In this document: positions 29,181-37,697 of the stretch, one piece after another | Position numbering within the stretch: the stretch's first letter is position 1 | Layout: each line of letters begins with the position of its first letter | NCBI RefSeq assembly: GCF_004801415.1 | Contig: NZ_SSNX01000001.1 | Span: 124,001-188,000 of the forward strand | Length of the DNA stretch: 64,000 nt | From: Deinococcus sp. KSM4-11 | GTDB lineage: Bacteria; Deinococcota; Deinococci; Deinococcales; Deinococcaceae | Direction of reading: 5' to 3' | The notes under the pieces: model-generated | Databases searched by the model: none | Told to the model about the DNA's origin: nothing | Seen by the model: only the letters and a program-made list of their open reading frames with translations | Position numbers and translations under genes: made by a program

Positions 29181-30231
29181 GCACCGCCTGCGGCGGAATG
29201 GACAGCGCCGCCGCCGCGCCCAGGTGCAGGCGCTCCGCCTGCGCGCCCTGGAGGTCGATATCCAGCTCGTGCTCCCCGGCCCCCACGCTGACGCGGGTCA
29301 CGGCCCCCATGAAGCGCATCTGGCGCACCAGCACGTCCAGGTCGCCGGGAAGACGGCCGGCGGTGTCCGTCAGGCGCAGTTCCTCGGGCCGCAGGTAGAT
29401 CCGCACGGGGTCGCCGGCCACGAAGCCGGTCAGAGGGCGGCCCACGGTCATGGGTGCGTTCAGGCCCGGCACGTGCACCGCGCCGCTCGCGGGGTCGCTG
29501 ACCTGTCCGCTCAGGCCGCTCGACGACCCGATGAACTCCGCGACGAAGGGCGTAGCCGGCTGGCGGTAGATCTCGGCCGGCGTGCCCACCTGCGCGATCA
29601 GCCCCTTGTCCATGACCACCACGCGATCCGAGATGGCCAGCGCCTCCTCCTGATCGTGCGTGACGAAGATGGTCGTGATTCCGGTCTCCTGCTGCACACG
29701 CCGGATCTCGTCGCGCAGGCTCAGGCGCACCTGGGCGTCGAGCGCCGAGAGGGGCTCGTCGAGCAGCAGCACCTGCGGCCGGATGGCCAGGGCGCGCGCC
29801 AGGGCGATGCGCTGTTGCTGCCCTCCCGAGAGCTGCGCCGGGTAGCGGCCCTGCAGGCCGGGCAGGCCGATCAGCTCGAACAGCTCGTTCACCCGCTGTT
29901 TTTTCTCGTCGGCACCCAGGCGGCGCACGTCGAGCCCGAAGTCGACGTTCTCGCTCGCCGTGAGGTTCGGAAACAGGCTGTAGGCCTGGAAGACCATGCC
30001 CATGTCGCGCTGCCGGGCGGGCGTGCGCGTCAGGTCACGGCCGCCCAGCACGATCTTTCCCGTGTCCGGCGCGAGGAAGCCCGCCACGATCCGCAGCAGC
30101 GTGGTCTTGCCGCACCCGGACGGACCGAGCAGCGTCACGAGTTCGCCGCGTTCCAGGCTCAGGTCGAGGGGATGCAGGGCCACGCTGGCGCCGTAGGTCT
30201 TGGTGATGTTCGAGAGGTGCAGTTCGCTCAT
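29158..30231 (-). CDS. ABC transporter ATPase (PotA/FbpC/AfuC type)
   Basis: A 357-residue ATPase. Walker A is GPSGCGKTT (about residue 38), the signature is QLSGGQQQR, Walker B is LLLDEPLSALD, and the switch histidine is in FVTHDQEEA. A C-terminal TOBE-type domain (from about residue 245) senses substrate or regulates. It energises the two permeases upstream. This subfamily serves iron, polyamine, phosphonate and sugar-phosphate importers. The long frame upstream of ATG 30231 is the permease gene in another frame. Confidence 0.93.
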   Translation of the reverse strand: MSELHLSNITKTYGASVALHPLDLSLERGELVTLLGPSGCGKTTLLRIVAGFLAPDTGKIVLGGRDLTRTPARQRDMGMVFQAYSLFPNLTASENVDFGLDVRRLGADEKKQRVNELFELIGLPGLQGRYPAQLSGGQQQRIALARALAIRPQVLLLDEPLSALDAQVRLSLRDEIRRVQQETGITTIFVTHDQEEALAISDRVVVMDKGLIAQVGTPAEIYRQPATPFVAEFIGSSSGLSGQVSDPASGAVHVPGLNAPMTVGRPLTGFVAGDPVRIYLRPEELRLTDTAGRLPGDLDVLVRQMRFMGAVTRVSVGAGEHELDIDLQGAQAERLHLGAAAALSIPPQAVHVVRDTR

Positions 30232-30239
30232 GGGGTTCC

Positions 30240-31010
30240 TCAGGTCTTCCGGGCGGCGCGGGATTCCACGTTCAGCAGGATGTACATGGCCAGCCACGTG
30301 AACAGCAAAGCCATGATCGCCAGCGCCGAGGACTCGTTCGCGCGGGTGGACGCGATGTAGCTCATGTACACGGGCAGGGTCTGGTACAGCAGGACGTTGG
30401 CGAAGGTGAACTCGCCCAGCGCCAGGGTCAGGATCAGCAGGATCGCCCCCAGCACGGCGCCGCGGACGTTCGGGAGGATGATGCGGCGGATCAGGGTGCC
30501 CCAGCCGGCGCCGCAGCTCTGGGCGGCCTCGCTGAGTGTCTGGAGATTCAGGGCGCGCATGCCGTTGTCGAGCGTGCGGTAGGTGTACGGAATCGCCAGC
30601 ACGGTGTAGCCGACCACCAGAAAGTGCGGCGTGCCCACGAACCACTCCGGCCCCCGGTACAGCCCGCTGATGCCGCTCACCAGCACGATCGGCGGCACGA
30701 TGAAGGCAATCACCGACAGCACGTTGAAGAAGCTGCGCAGGTGCTGGGCGCGCAGGTTCACCCAGAACACCGCCGGGAACACGACAAGCAGCGTCAAGGC
30801 GATGGTCTCGACGGCCAGCATCAGTGAGAGCTTGAACGACGCGATGAAGTTCTCCTCCTGCACCACGCCGCCGTATGCGCTGAGGTCGTAGCGGTTGCCC
30901 CCCTGCCACATGCTCGCCACGACCAGCGACACCAGCGGCGCGAAGAAGTACAGCGCGAACAGCAGGATGACGAGGCCCCCGCCGATCCCGAGGCCGGGCC
31001 GCCGGGTCAT
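30240..31010 (-). CDS. ABC transporter permease 2
   Basis: A 256-residue permease with six membrane helices and an EAA-type loop (LSEAAQSCGAGWGTLIRRIILP, given in two parts: EAAQSCGAGWG and RRIILPNVRG). ATG 31010 overlaps the stop of permease 1 by four bases. It pairs with permease 1 in the inner membrane to form the translocation path. Confidence 0.9.
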   Translation of the reverse strand: MTRRPGLGIGGGLVILLFALYFFAPLVSLVVASMWQGGNRYDLSAYGGVVQEENFIASFKLSLMLAVETIALTLLVVFPAVFWVNLRAQHLRSFFNVLSVIAFIVPPIVLVSGISGLYRGPEWFVGTPHFLVVGYTVLAIPYTYRTLDNGMRALNLQTLSEAAQSCGAGWGTLIRRIILPNVRGAVLGAILLILTLALGEFTFANVLLYQTLPVYMSYIASTRANESSALAIMALLFTWLAMYILLNVESRAARKT

Positions 31011-31933
31011 ACCCGCCACCGGCTGCTCTGCTTGTCGAACCACACGTACAGTCCGGTCGTGATGAGCATGATCACGATGATCAGCAGCGCCAGCGCCTGA
31101 CCCAGCTGCGGGTCGCTGAGCACGTTGCCGCTCATGACCGCCGAGATCTGCAGTGGCAGCAGCGGAATGTTCCCCGACGTCAGCGCATAGGGCGTGGCGT
31201 AGGTGGCAAACGCGTTCCCGAACAGCATGGTCGCGCAGGCGAGCAGCGAGGGCATCAGGATCGGGAGGCCTACCCGCCGCCAGTACAGCCACGGGCCCGC
31301 GCCCAGGTTCTCGGCGGCCTCCTGCCATTCCTGACGCAGGCCGTTGATGGCAGGTGTGAACAGGATCACCATCAGCGGAATCTGGAAGTACAGGTACACC
31401 AGCACCAGCCCGCTCAGGCTGAACAGGCTGAACCCCAGCGCCTGGAGGTTGATGCCCACGGCCAGCAGCAGCTTGGTGATCACGCCGGTGCCGCTGAGGG
31501 TCATCAGGAAGGCCAGTGCCAGCGGAATTCCCGCGAAGTTCGACGCCACGCCGGAAAAAGACATCAGGGGCCGGCGGATCCACGGAGGACTGTGCGGCCC
31601 CAGTGCCACCCACGCGAGCAGCGCGCCCAGCACGGCACCCAGCACCGCCGACCAGAACGAGACGAGGACGGTGTTCTTCAGGGCTGTCACGTACTGGGCC
31701 TGGCCCAGCATGGCGAGGTACTTCGTCGTGAAGTGGCCGCCCTCGCCGCGCACCGCGCCGACCAGCACACTGAACGCGGGCAGCACCATGAAGGCGAGCA
31801 GCACCAGAAACAGCGGTCCCACGAACAGCCAGGTGAGGCCGTCCAGGTGCGGCAGGGACAGGCGGCGCAGGGTGGCAACCGGCCCGACCGCCTGCGCGAA
31901 GGCCCGCTGCTCGGCGGGGTCGAGTTCAGTCAT
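31007..31933 (-). CDS. ABC transporter permease 1
   Basis: A 308-residue permease with a 30-residue cytosolic start and six helices. The EAA loop is EWQEAAENLGAGPWLYWRRV. Such two-permease operons belong to the PotBC/PhnUV/AfuB group. The 177-bp gap to the binding-protein gene contains a strong hairpin that may set the expression ratio. Confidence 0.9.
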   Translation of the reverse strand: MTELDPAEQRAFAQAVGPVATLRRLSLPHLDGLTWLFVGPLFLVLLAFMVLPAFSVLVGAVRGEGGHFTTKYLAMLGQAQYVTALKNTVLVSFWSAVLGAVLGALLAWVALGPHSPPWIRRPLMSFSGVASNFAGIPLALAFLMTLSGTGVITKLLLAVGINLQALGFSLFSLSGLVLVYLYFQIPLMVILFTPAINGLRQEWQEAAENLGAGPWLYWRRVGLPILMPSLLACATMLFGNAFATYATPYALTSGNIPLLPLQISAVMSGNVLSDPQLGQALALLIIVIMLITTGLYVWFDKQSSRWRV

Positions 31934-32041
31934 GGGCGTCTTCCGGGAACGAATGAACGGACTGGGTCATCGGCGGTCTCCTTGACGCAGGGGAAGGGCA
32001 GGCCAGCTTGCTCCTCCAGCATGCGCCGGTTATGAAGCGGG

Positions 32042-32074
32042 CGGGCTACCTCCCCACGGGAGGGAGGTAGCCCG
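32042..32074 (-). terminator. intercistronic hairpin after the binding-protein gene
   Basis: CGGGCTACCTCCC (32042-32054) and its exact complement (32062-32074) form a 13-bp stem with a 7-nt loop. On the minus strand it lies between the binding-protein stop and permease 1 start. No T-run follows, so partial termination or mRNA stabilisation upstream of the permeases is more likely than full termination. Confidence 0.6.
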
Positions 32075-32110
32075 GCGTTCAGTGGCGCGGCAGGTCAGCG
32101 ACCTGGCGGC

Positions 32111-33184
32111 TTACTGCATCTGCTTGGGCCAGCTGGCCGACAGGGTTTCCTTGGCCTTGGTGGTCTGGGCCGGCGTGGCGAACTTCACCTTGCTGTACAC
32201 GGCCGCGTCGGGCAATTCATTGAGCATGGCCTGCGGGATCACGCCGCGCTTGACCATGTCGGTAAAGCGGATCGGGTGCGCGTAGCCCTTGAGGAACAGC
32301 AGCTGGCCCTCGTCGGAGGCGATGAATTCCATCCACAGTTTGGCGGCGTTGGGGTTGGGCGAGTAGGCGCTGATGGCGGTGGCGTAGTGGCTGCCATACA
32401 CGCCGTCGGTGGGCACCACGGTCTTGTAGTTGATCTTGCCGGCCATGGCCTTGGTCTGCGCGAGGTTCAGGTAGTCCCAGTCGATCACGATGGGCGTCTG
32501 GCCGGACTGCACCGTGGCGGGCGACGCGGCGACCGGACTGAAGTTCCCGGCGGCCTTGAGTTTCGCGAAGAAGTCGATGCCCGGCTGGATGTTGTCGAGC
32601 GACCCACCACTGGCGAGCGCGGCGGCCCACACGCCGCTGAACGCGGCGGCGGCGGTGGTCGGGTTGCCGTTCAGGGCCACCATGCCCTTGTACTCGGGCT
32701 TGAGCAGGTCCGCGAAGCTCTTGGGCACGTTCTTCACGACGTCGGTGTTCACGCCGAAGGAGATCACGCCGAAGTAGTTGCCCATCCAGTTGCCGTCCTT
32801 GTCCTTGGCGCTGTCGGGGATGCTGGCCCAGGTGGACGGCTTGTAGGGGGTCAGCAGCTTTTCCTGCACACCCTGGATGGCGAACGACGGGCCGACGTCG
32901 ATCACGTCCGGGCCGCGCTTCTGGCCTTTCAGGGACTTCATGGCCGTCAGTTCCTCGGCGCTGCTCGCCTGCGGGGAGGCGTTGGTGATCTTCAGGCCGT
33001 ACTTCTTCTGGAAGGTGCTCATGATCTCGCCGTAGTTCGCCCAGTCTTCGGGCAGCGCGATGGTGTTCAGGCCCGCGTCCTTCTTGGCGTTGGTCACGAT
33101 CATGGCAGGAATGGCGTTCTGGGCGATGGCCGCAACGGCGACACCGGTGACCAGCAGGGCGGACAGGACGGGCAGTTTCTTCAT
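32111..33184 (-). CDS. ABC transporter periplasmic substrate-binding protein
   Basis: A 357-residue product with signal peptide MKKLPVLSALLVTGVAVAA and no lipobox cysteine. The body is a type-II periplasmic binding fold (ALPEDWANYGEIMSTFQKKYG, cited in part as EDWANYGEIM, then VIDVGPSFA and ASDEGQLLFLKGYAHPIRF). The class binds ferric iron, polyamines, 2-aminoethylphosphonate or sugar phosphates. A metabolic HAD phosphatase and a sugar isomerase in the operon point to an organophosphate rather than iron; this is inference. GGAGT precedes ATG 33184. Confidence 0.88.
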   Translation of the reverse strand: MKKLPVLSALLVTGVAVAAIAQNAIPAMIVTNAKKDAGLNTIALPEDWANYGEIMSTFQKKYGLKITNASPQASSAEELTAMKSLKGQKRGPDVIDVGPSFAIQGVQEKLLTPYKPSTWASIPDSAKDKDGNWMGNYFGVISFGVNTDVVKNVPKSFADLLKPEYKGMVALNGNPTTAAAAFSGVWAAALASGGSLDNIQPGIDFFAKLKAAGNFSPVAASPATVQSGQTPIVIDWDYLNLAQTKAMAGKINYKTVVPTDGVYGSHYATAISAYSPNPNAAKLWMEFIASDEGQLLFLKGYAHPIRFTDMVKRGVIPQAMLNELPDAAVYSKVKFATPAQTTKAKETLSASWPKQMQ

Positions 33185-33197
33185 TTCGGACTCCTTG

Positions 33198-34031
33198 TCA
33201 GAGGGCAGGTTCAGGGACGGGGTTCGGTGCGGGCAGCGACTGGATCCAGCGGACGGCTGCGTCCACGTGATCCGGCACGACTTCCAGCACCAGATAGGGA
33301 TCGGTGGTCGTGGACTGCAGGGCGCGCAGCACGCCGGGCCAGTGCAGCGTGCCCTCGCCGGGAGCGAGATGTTCGTCGGCGCTGCCGTCGTTGTCCTGCA
33401 CGTGGACATGGCCCAGCAGCGGCGCGGTCTGGGTCAACCAGCCCTGCGCGCTCAGGCCGCCGTGCTGGGCGCCCACATGCGCGTGTCCGGTGTCCACGCT
33501 CAGGCGCACGTGCAGCGAGTCGAACGATGCCACCAGCGCCAGCAGCGGTGCCGGGTCGCGGTCGAGGATGTTCTCGATGACGACGGTCACGCCCTGCGTC
33601 GCGGCGCGCTCCACCACCGGCTCCAGCGTGAGCTGTGCCAGCCCGATCTCCTGGCTCAGCGTGCGGCGGTGTTGCACCATCGGGTGGCCCCAGAAATAGA
33701 ACGGCGAGTGCACGACGATCCACTCGCCGCCCACCACTTCGGCAAAATCGAGTGCCTGGGCGTACCGGCCCTGCACGACGCGGCGGATCTGCGGGTCGAG
33801 GGCGTCCAGGTGCATGTTCCAGAACGGAGCGTGCACGCCGATGCGGCCCGGATGGTGCTGGAGCAGCGCGGCCTGTTGCCGGGCGAGGGCCGGCCAGTCG
33901 CCCTCCATGAGTTCGGTGCTCTCGCACAGATCCTGCAACTCGATGTCACGGGCGCCTTGCATCAGCCACTCGGCGTGCCGTTCCAGGGCGGGCTGCATGA
34001 CCGCGAGCCCCAGGCGCTGCAGGTCGTTCAT
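33198..34031 (-). CDS. TIM-barrel sugar-phosphate isomerase/epimerase-like protein
   Basis: A 277-residue protein of the AP-endonuclease-2/xylose-isomerase-like barrel. Metal ligands can be seen in VVIENILDRD (Glu), SVDTGHAHVG (Asp, His), LGHVHVQDNDG (His, Asp) and LVLEVVPDH (Glu). Members isomerise or epimerise sugars and related compounds. It is first in the importer operon, 13 bp before the binding-protein gene. ATG 34031 is chosen because it begins at the first strand; the upstream ATG 34079 adds an unlikely proline-rich leader. Confidence 0.82.
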   Translation of the reverse strand: MNDLQRLGLAVMQPALERHAEWLMQGARDIELQDLCESTELMEGDWPALARQQAALLQHHPGRIGVHAPFWNMHLDALDPQIRRVVQGRYAQALDFAEVVGGEWIVVHSPFYFWGHPMVQHRRTLSQEIGLAQLTLEPVVERAATQGVTVVIENILDRDPAPLLALVASFDSLHVRLSVDTGHAHVGAQHGGLSAQGWLTQTAPLLGHVHVQDNDGSADEHLAPGEGTLHWPGVLRALQSTTTDPYLVLEVVPDHVDAAVRWIQSLPAPNPVPEPAL

Positions 34032-35017
34032 GGAACCGCCTGGCCGGTGAGGTGGGAGCAGCAGCGTGACATATCTCACGGAACCGTAGGCGCCGAATGT
34101 CAGGGCATGTTCAGGTGTGGGTGGCCAGTGGCTGGTGGCGTCCTGCGGAGTGCAGGGGGTGAGCAGAACCAGTCCGGCCCGAGTGCGGAACAGGGCGTGA
34201 GGGAGCTGACTGTGACGAACAGTGCCGTCGCTGCATGCCCCTGCACCGAAGGGCGTCCGGAGGCGATTACACCCCGCTCCGCCCGGTCAGAACCGGATCT
34301 CGACGGGAGGGTGCACCGCAGGTTCGCATCTGGATCGATGGGGAACCACCGGCCGCTACTCTCGCGTGCCCGAGTTCCGGCATACGCCCTGCGCTCCGGA
34401 AGATCGCGACAGAGATCATCGACCCCAGCGCCGCTTCCCGCGGTTGAGGACGGCTGGAGGCCTGTCAGCCCCACCTCAAAGCGGTGACCGGACGCGTGGG
34501 TGGGCCTCAAGGAGCGGGTAGGGCGTGGTCGGCGGCCTCCAGCGCGCTGGCCATCCACTCGCACGAGTCGCGGTATTAACGCTCATAGCCGATGCCGCGG
34601 CGCAGGACAGCCTGCACCCCAAGATTGTGCGGCGACATCGAACTGGTGATCGGCAACCTCGTCAATCCCCATGCCCATGAGCTGATGGTGATCGGGCCGG
34701 TCTTGACGCAGCGTCTCGAGGGGGGCAGATCAGCTCGATCGTCGTCCCTGAACACCTGCTCCTCCGCTTGACGCCGCAGCAATGGTCAAGAGCATCAGGG
34801 ATGTAATCGAGAGCTTTGGGCAAGTCGGCGTCCGTCCGGGCCACTACACTTGCTGCACGTGTCCGACTCCTGGACACCGCAGCGCAGCGCATCACGACAG
34901 CGCTCAAGCGTGATTCACCCCTTCAGCATGCTTCGTCAGGGCCAGCGCCCCGGCGGGCCTCGCTCCCACCCTCGAGAGAACTGCAACGGGTTCACCGCGC
35001 AGCGACGTAAGAATCCA
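34032..35017. other. gene-poor kilobase inside unit A
   Basis: Nearly 1 kb with only short open frames of shadow-like composition on both strands and no recognised domain or RNA. The promoter of the minus-strand importer operon must lie at its left end. The piece around 34620-34700 has protein-like codon use for a few codons only, which may be decayed coding sequence. Confidence 0.5.
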
Positions 35018-35055
35018 TCACCGCCCTAACCAGCAGTCACCGCCCTAACCAGCAG
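35018..35055 (+). repeat. two adjacent 19-bp direct repeats before an SDR gene
   Basis: TCACCGCCCTAACCAGCAG occurs twice without a gap (35018-35036 and 35037-35055), directly before the GGAGGA ribosome-binding site of the gene at 35066. The position suits a tandem operator, perhaps for the AraC-type regulator at the end of this cluster, or a slippage duplication in the leader. Confidence 0.85.
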
Positions 35056-35065
35056 GAGGACACAC

Positions 35066-35905
35066 ATGAGCAAGGTCTATTTCATCACGGGCAGCAGCCG
35101 CGGCATGGGCGTCGATATCGCCCGCGTGGCACTGGCCGCCGGGCACCAGGTGGTCGCCACCGGTCGCCAGCCGGCCGCCGTCGCCGCCGCCGTCGGGGCG
35201 CACGAGCACCTGCTGGCCCTGCAGTTGGACATCACGGTGCCCTCGGAAGCCGAGGCGGCGGTGCAGGCCGCACTCGACCGCTTTGGCCGGATCGATGTGC
35301 TCATCAACAACGCGGCCAGCTTCCAGGCGGGCTTCTTCGAGGAGGTCAGCCCCGAGCAGTTCCGCGCGCAGCTCGAGGTGAACTTCTTCGGCGCGCTCAA
35401 CGTCACCCGCGCGGTGCTTCCGGTGTTGCGCCGGCAGCGCCGCGGTCAGGTCGTCACGATGTCCTCGACCGCCGGGGTGGTCGCCGGGGAATTCACCTCG
35501 GCCTACGCGGCATCCAAGTTCGCGCTAGAAGGCTGGATGGAGGCGCTTCGCCCCGAGGTCGCCCCCTACGGGATCACCATCACAGTCGTCGAACCGGGCT
35601 TTTTCCGCACGCAGCTGCTGGAGAAGGAATCGACCATCCTGCCTGCGCTGTCGCTCGACGATTACGCCGAGCGCACCCGGCAGATCCTCCCCGCGTGGGC
35701 CGAGATGAACGGCCGGCAGGCGGGCGACCCGGCGAAGCTGGCCCGCGCCCTGGTCACACTGCTCGACTCCCCGAAGCCGCCCGAGCGCTGGGTCGCCGGG
35801 AAGGACGCCGTGCAGGGCGTGACGCAGAAAGCCGAAGCGCTCCGCGCGCAGGCGAACGCCTTTCCAGAGCTCTCCACCACGCTCGACCACGAGCAGGCAT
35901 CGTGA
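35066..35905 (+). CDS. short-chain dehydrogenase/reductase
   Basis: A 279-residue classical SDR oxidoreductase using NAD(P)H. The dinucleotide motif is TGSSRGMG (about residues 8-15), the NNAA motif is LINNAASF, catalytic Ser is in TMSSTAG, and Tyr/Lys are in AYAASKFALEG. The substrate is unknown. GGAGGA lies seven bases before the ATG. The MFS gene starts inside its stop, so they form one operon. Confidence 0.92.
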   Translation: MSKVYFITGSSRGMGVDIARVALAAGHQVVATGRQPAAVAAAVGAHEHLLALQLDITVPSEAEAAVQAALDRFGRIDVLINNAASFQAGFFEEVSPEQFRAQLEVNFFGALNVTRAVLPVLRRQRRGQVVTMSSTAGVVAGEFTSAYAASKFALEGWMEALRPEVAPYGITITVVEPGFFRTQLLEKESTILPALSLDDYAERTRQILPAWAEMNGRQAGDPAKLARALVTLLDSPKPPERWVAGKDAVQGVTQKAEALRAQANAFPELSTTLDHEQAS

Positions 35906-37152
35906 GCGCAGGCACACCCAGTCTGCCCGCGACCGCAGGAACGCCGGCGCCGACGGTCGCCAGATGGAGCGCCGTCCTCGCTCTGACGCTGTGCGTCGCC
36001 ACCCTGATCGCCTCCGAGTTCATGCCTGTCAGTCTGCTGACGCCGATCGCCGCCGACCTGCACCTGAGCGAGGGGCAGGTCGGGCAGGCCATCTCCGTGT
36101 CCGGCCTCTTCGCGGTGCTCACCAGTCTCGTCATCGCCTCGGCCACGCGCGGGATCGATCGCCGCGCCGTGCTGCTGGCACTGACCGTCCTGATGGGCGT
36201 TGCCGGCGTACTGGTGGCTCTCGCGCCGAACGCCGCCGTCTTCATGGCCGGGCGGGCGCTGATCGGCATCGTGATCGGCGGCTTCTGGTCGATGTCGGCC
36301 GCCACGGTCATGCGCCTCGTACCGGCGCCGGACGTGCCGCGGGCCCTGGGCATGCTCAATGGTGGGGGAGCCCTGGCCACCACCATCGCCGCGCCCCTGG
36401 GCAGCTTCCTGGGCCAGTACATCGGGTGGCGCGGCGCGTTCAGCGCGGTGGTGCCCCTCGCGGCGTTCACCGTGGTCTGGCTGTTTGTGAGCCTGCCCGC
36501 CCTGCCCTCCGCGCGGGGTGCCGGGGGCGCTTCGGTGTTCCGCGTCCTGCGCCGGCCGCACGTGCCGGTCGGTATCCTGGCGGTCACCCTGTTCTTCCTG
36601 GGACAGTTCACGCTGTACACCTACCTGCGCCCGTTCCTGGAGTCTGTGACCCAGGTCGGGGTGTCGGCGCTCTCGCTGATCCTATTGATGACGGGCGGCG
36701 CGGGTCTGGTGGGCAACGTCGTGGTCGGCGTCCTGCTCCGGACGCGGTTCTATAGCCTCCTGATCGCCATGCCGCTCGCCATGGCCGTCATCGCCGTGGC
36801 CCTGACGGTGTTCGGCAGCGCGCCCGTGCCGGTTGGCGCGCTGCTGGCTGGGTGGGGCCTGATCAGTACGGCTGCGCCCGTCGCGTGGTGGACCTGGCTC
36901 AGCCGGGTGCTGCCCGACGACGCCGAGGCCGGCGGCGGCCTGATGGTGGCCGTGATCCAGCTGGCGATCGCCCTGGGTGGGGCCGCCGGCGGGTGGCTGT
37001 ACGACGGCAGCGGATACCGCAGCACCTTCGCCCTCAGCGCGGCGCTGCTGTGCGTGTCGGCAGCACTCGCCTGGGTGGGCTGGAGGGCGAGGCGTCCCGG
37101 CGGCGTCGCAGTCGTCACGACGGGCCATGCCCCGGAACGGCACGGCACGTGA
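35902..37152 (+). CDS. MFS efflux transporter (AraJ/NepI type)
   Basis: A 416-residue twelve-helix transporter starting with GTG in the SDR stop (GTGA). FMPVSLLTPIAADLHLSEGQVG near helix 1-2 (cited as EFMPVSLL and LHLSEGQVGQA), then GRALIGIVIGGFWSM in helix 5, fit the DHA1 efflux group that includes arabinose, nucleoside and drug exporters. Substrate unknown; the oxidoreductase context suggests export of a toxic or modified small molecule. Confidence 0.88.
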   Translation: MSAGTPSLPATAGTPAPTVARWSAVLALTLCVATLIASEFMPVSLLTPIAADLHLSEGQVGQAISVSGLFAVLTSLVIASATRGIDRRAVLLALTVLMGVAGVLVALAPNAAVFMAGRALIGIVIGGFWSMSAATVMRLVPAPDVPRALGMLNGGGALATTIAAPLGSFLGQYIGWRGAFSAVVPLAAFTVVWLFVSLPALPSARGAGGASVFRVLRRPHVPVGILAVTLFFLGQFTLYTYLRPFLESVTQVGVSALSLILLMTGGAGLVGNVVVGVLLRTRFYSLLIAMPLAMAVIAVALTVFGSAPVPVGALLAGWGLISTAAPVAWWTWLSRVLPDDAEAGGGLMVAVIQLAIALGGAAGGWLYDGSGYRSTFALSAALLCVSAALAWVGWRARRPGGVAVVTTGHAPERHGT

Positions 37153-37607
37153 GGCCCGCAGGAGGAACACTACACAGGGGGAAGTCCATCCTGCTGGCCG
37201 CCCTCGTCGCCGCGGCGGCTGGTGGTTCCGCCGGGGCCAGCCGATCCACCACCGGGAGGCCACACGTGAAGATCACCATCGGCACCGCGACGTTCACAGC
37301 CACGCTCGAGACCACGCCCGCGGCCCAGGCTTTCGCCGACCGGCTCCCGCTCACCGTGTCGATGACCGAGCTGAACGGCAACGAGAAATTCTTCGACTTC
37401 CAGACGGCCCTGCCCGCCCGCGCGACGAACCCCGGCACCATCCGTGCGGGCGACCTGATGCTGTACGGCCCCCGCACGCTGGTGCTCTTCTACCGCTCGT
37501 TTCCCACGACGTATGCCTACACCCGACTCGGGCGCGTTGATGATCCGGCGGGGCTGGCGGCTGCCGTGGGGGACGGCCAGGTCACCGTCACGTTCACCGC
37601 GCCGTAA
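37149..37607 (+). CDS. exported cyclophilin-like domain protein
   Basis: A 152-residue product starting with GTG in the MFS stop (GTGA). A membrane/signal segment (about residues 13-30, ending GGSAGASR) precedes a cyclophilin-like beta barrel: VKITIGTATFTATLETTPAA, LPLTVSMTELNGNEKFF and GDLMLYGPRTLVLFYRSF (each cited as part of the domain). Such proteins lack proven prolyl isomerase activity. Frequently found beside AraC-regulated oxidoreductases; role unknown. Confidence 0.75.
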   Translation: MRPAGGTLHRGKSILLAALVAAAAGGSAGASRSTTGRPHVKITIGTATFTATLETTPAAQAFADRLPLTVSMTELNGNEKFFDFQTALPARATNPGTIRAGDLMLYGPRTLVLFYRSFPTTYAYTRLGRVDDPAGLAAAVGDGQVTVTFTAP

Positions 37608-37697
37608 GGCCGCGACACAGGGCCGCCGCCGATGTCCCTACCTCCGCCGGGCGCCATGTCGGCACCTCGCCCGACCCCATCACCAGGGAGACCACCC

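Noticed and set aside
34100..34564. Possible gene in the 34-35 kb gap
   Set aside because: Short frames on both strands lack start signals, domains and coding-type composition.
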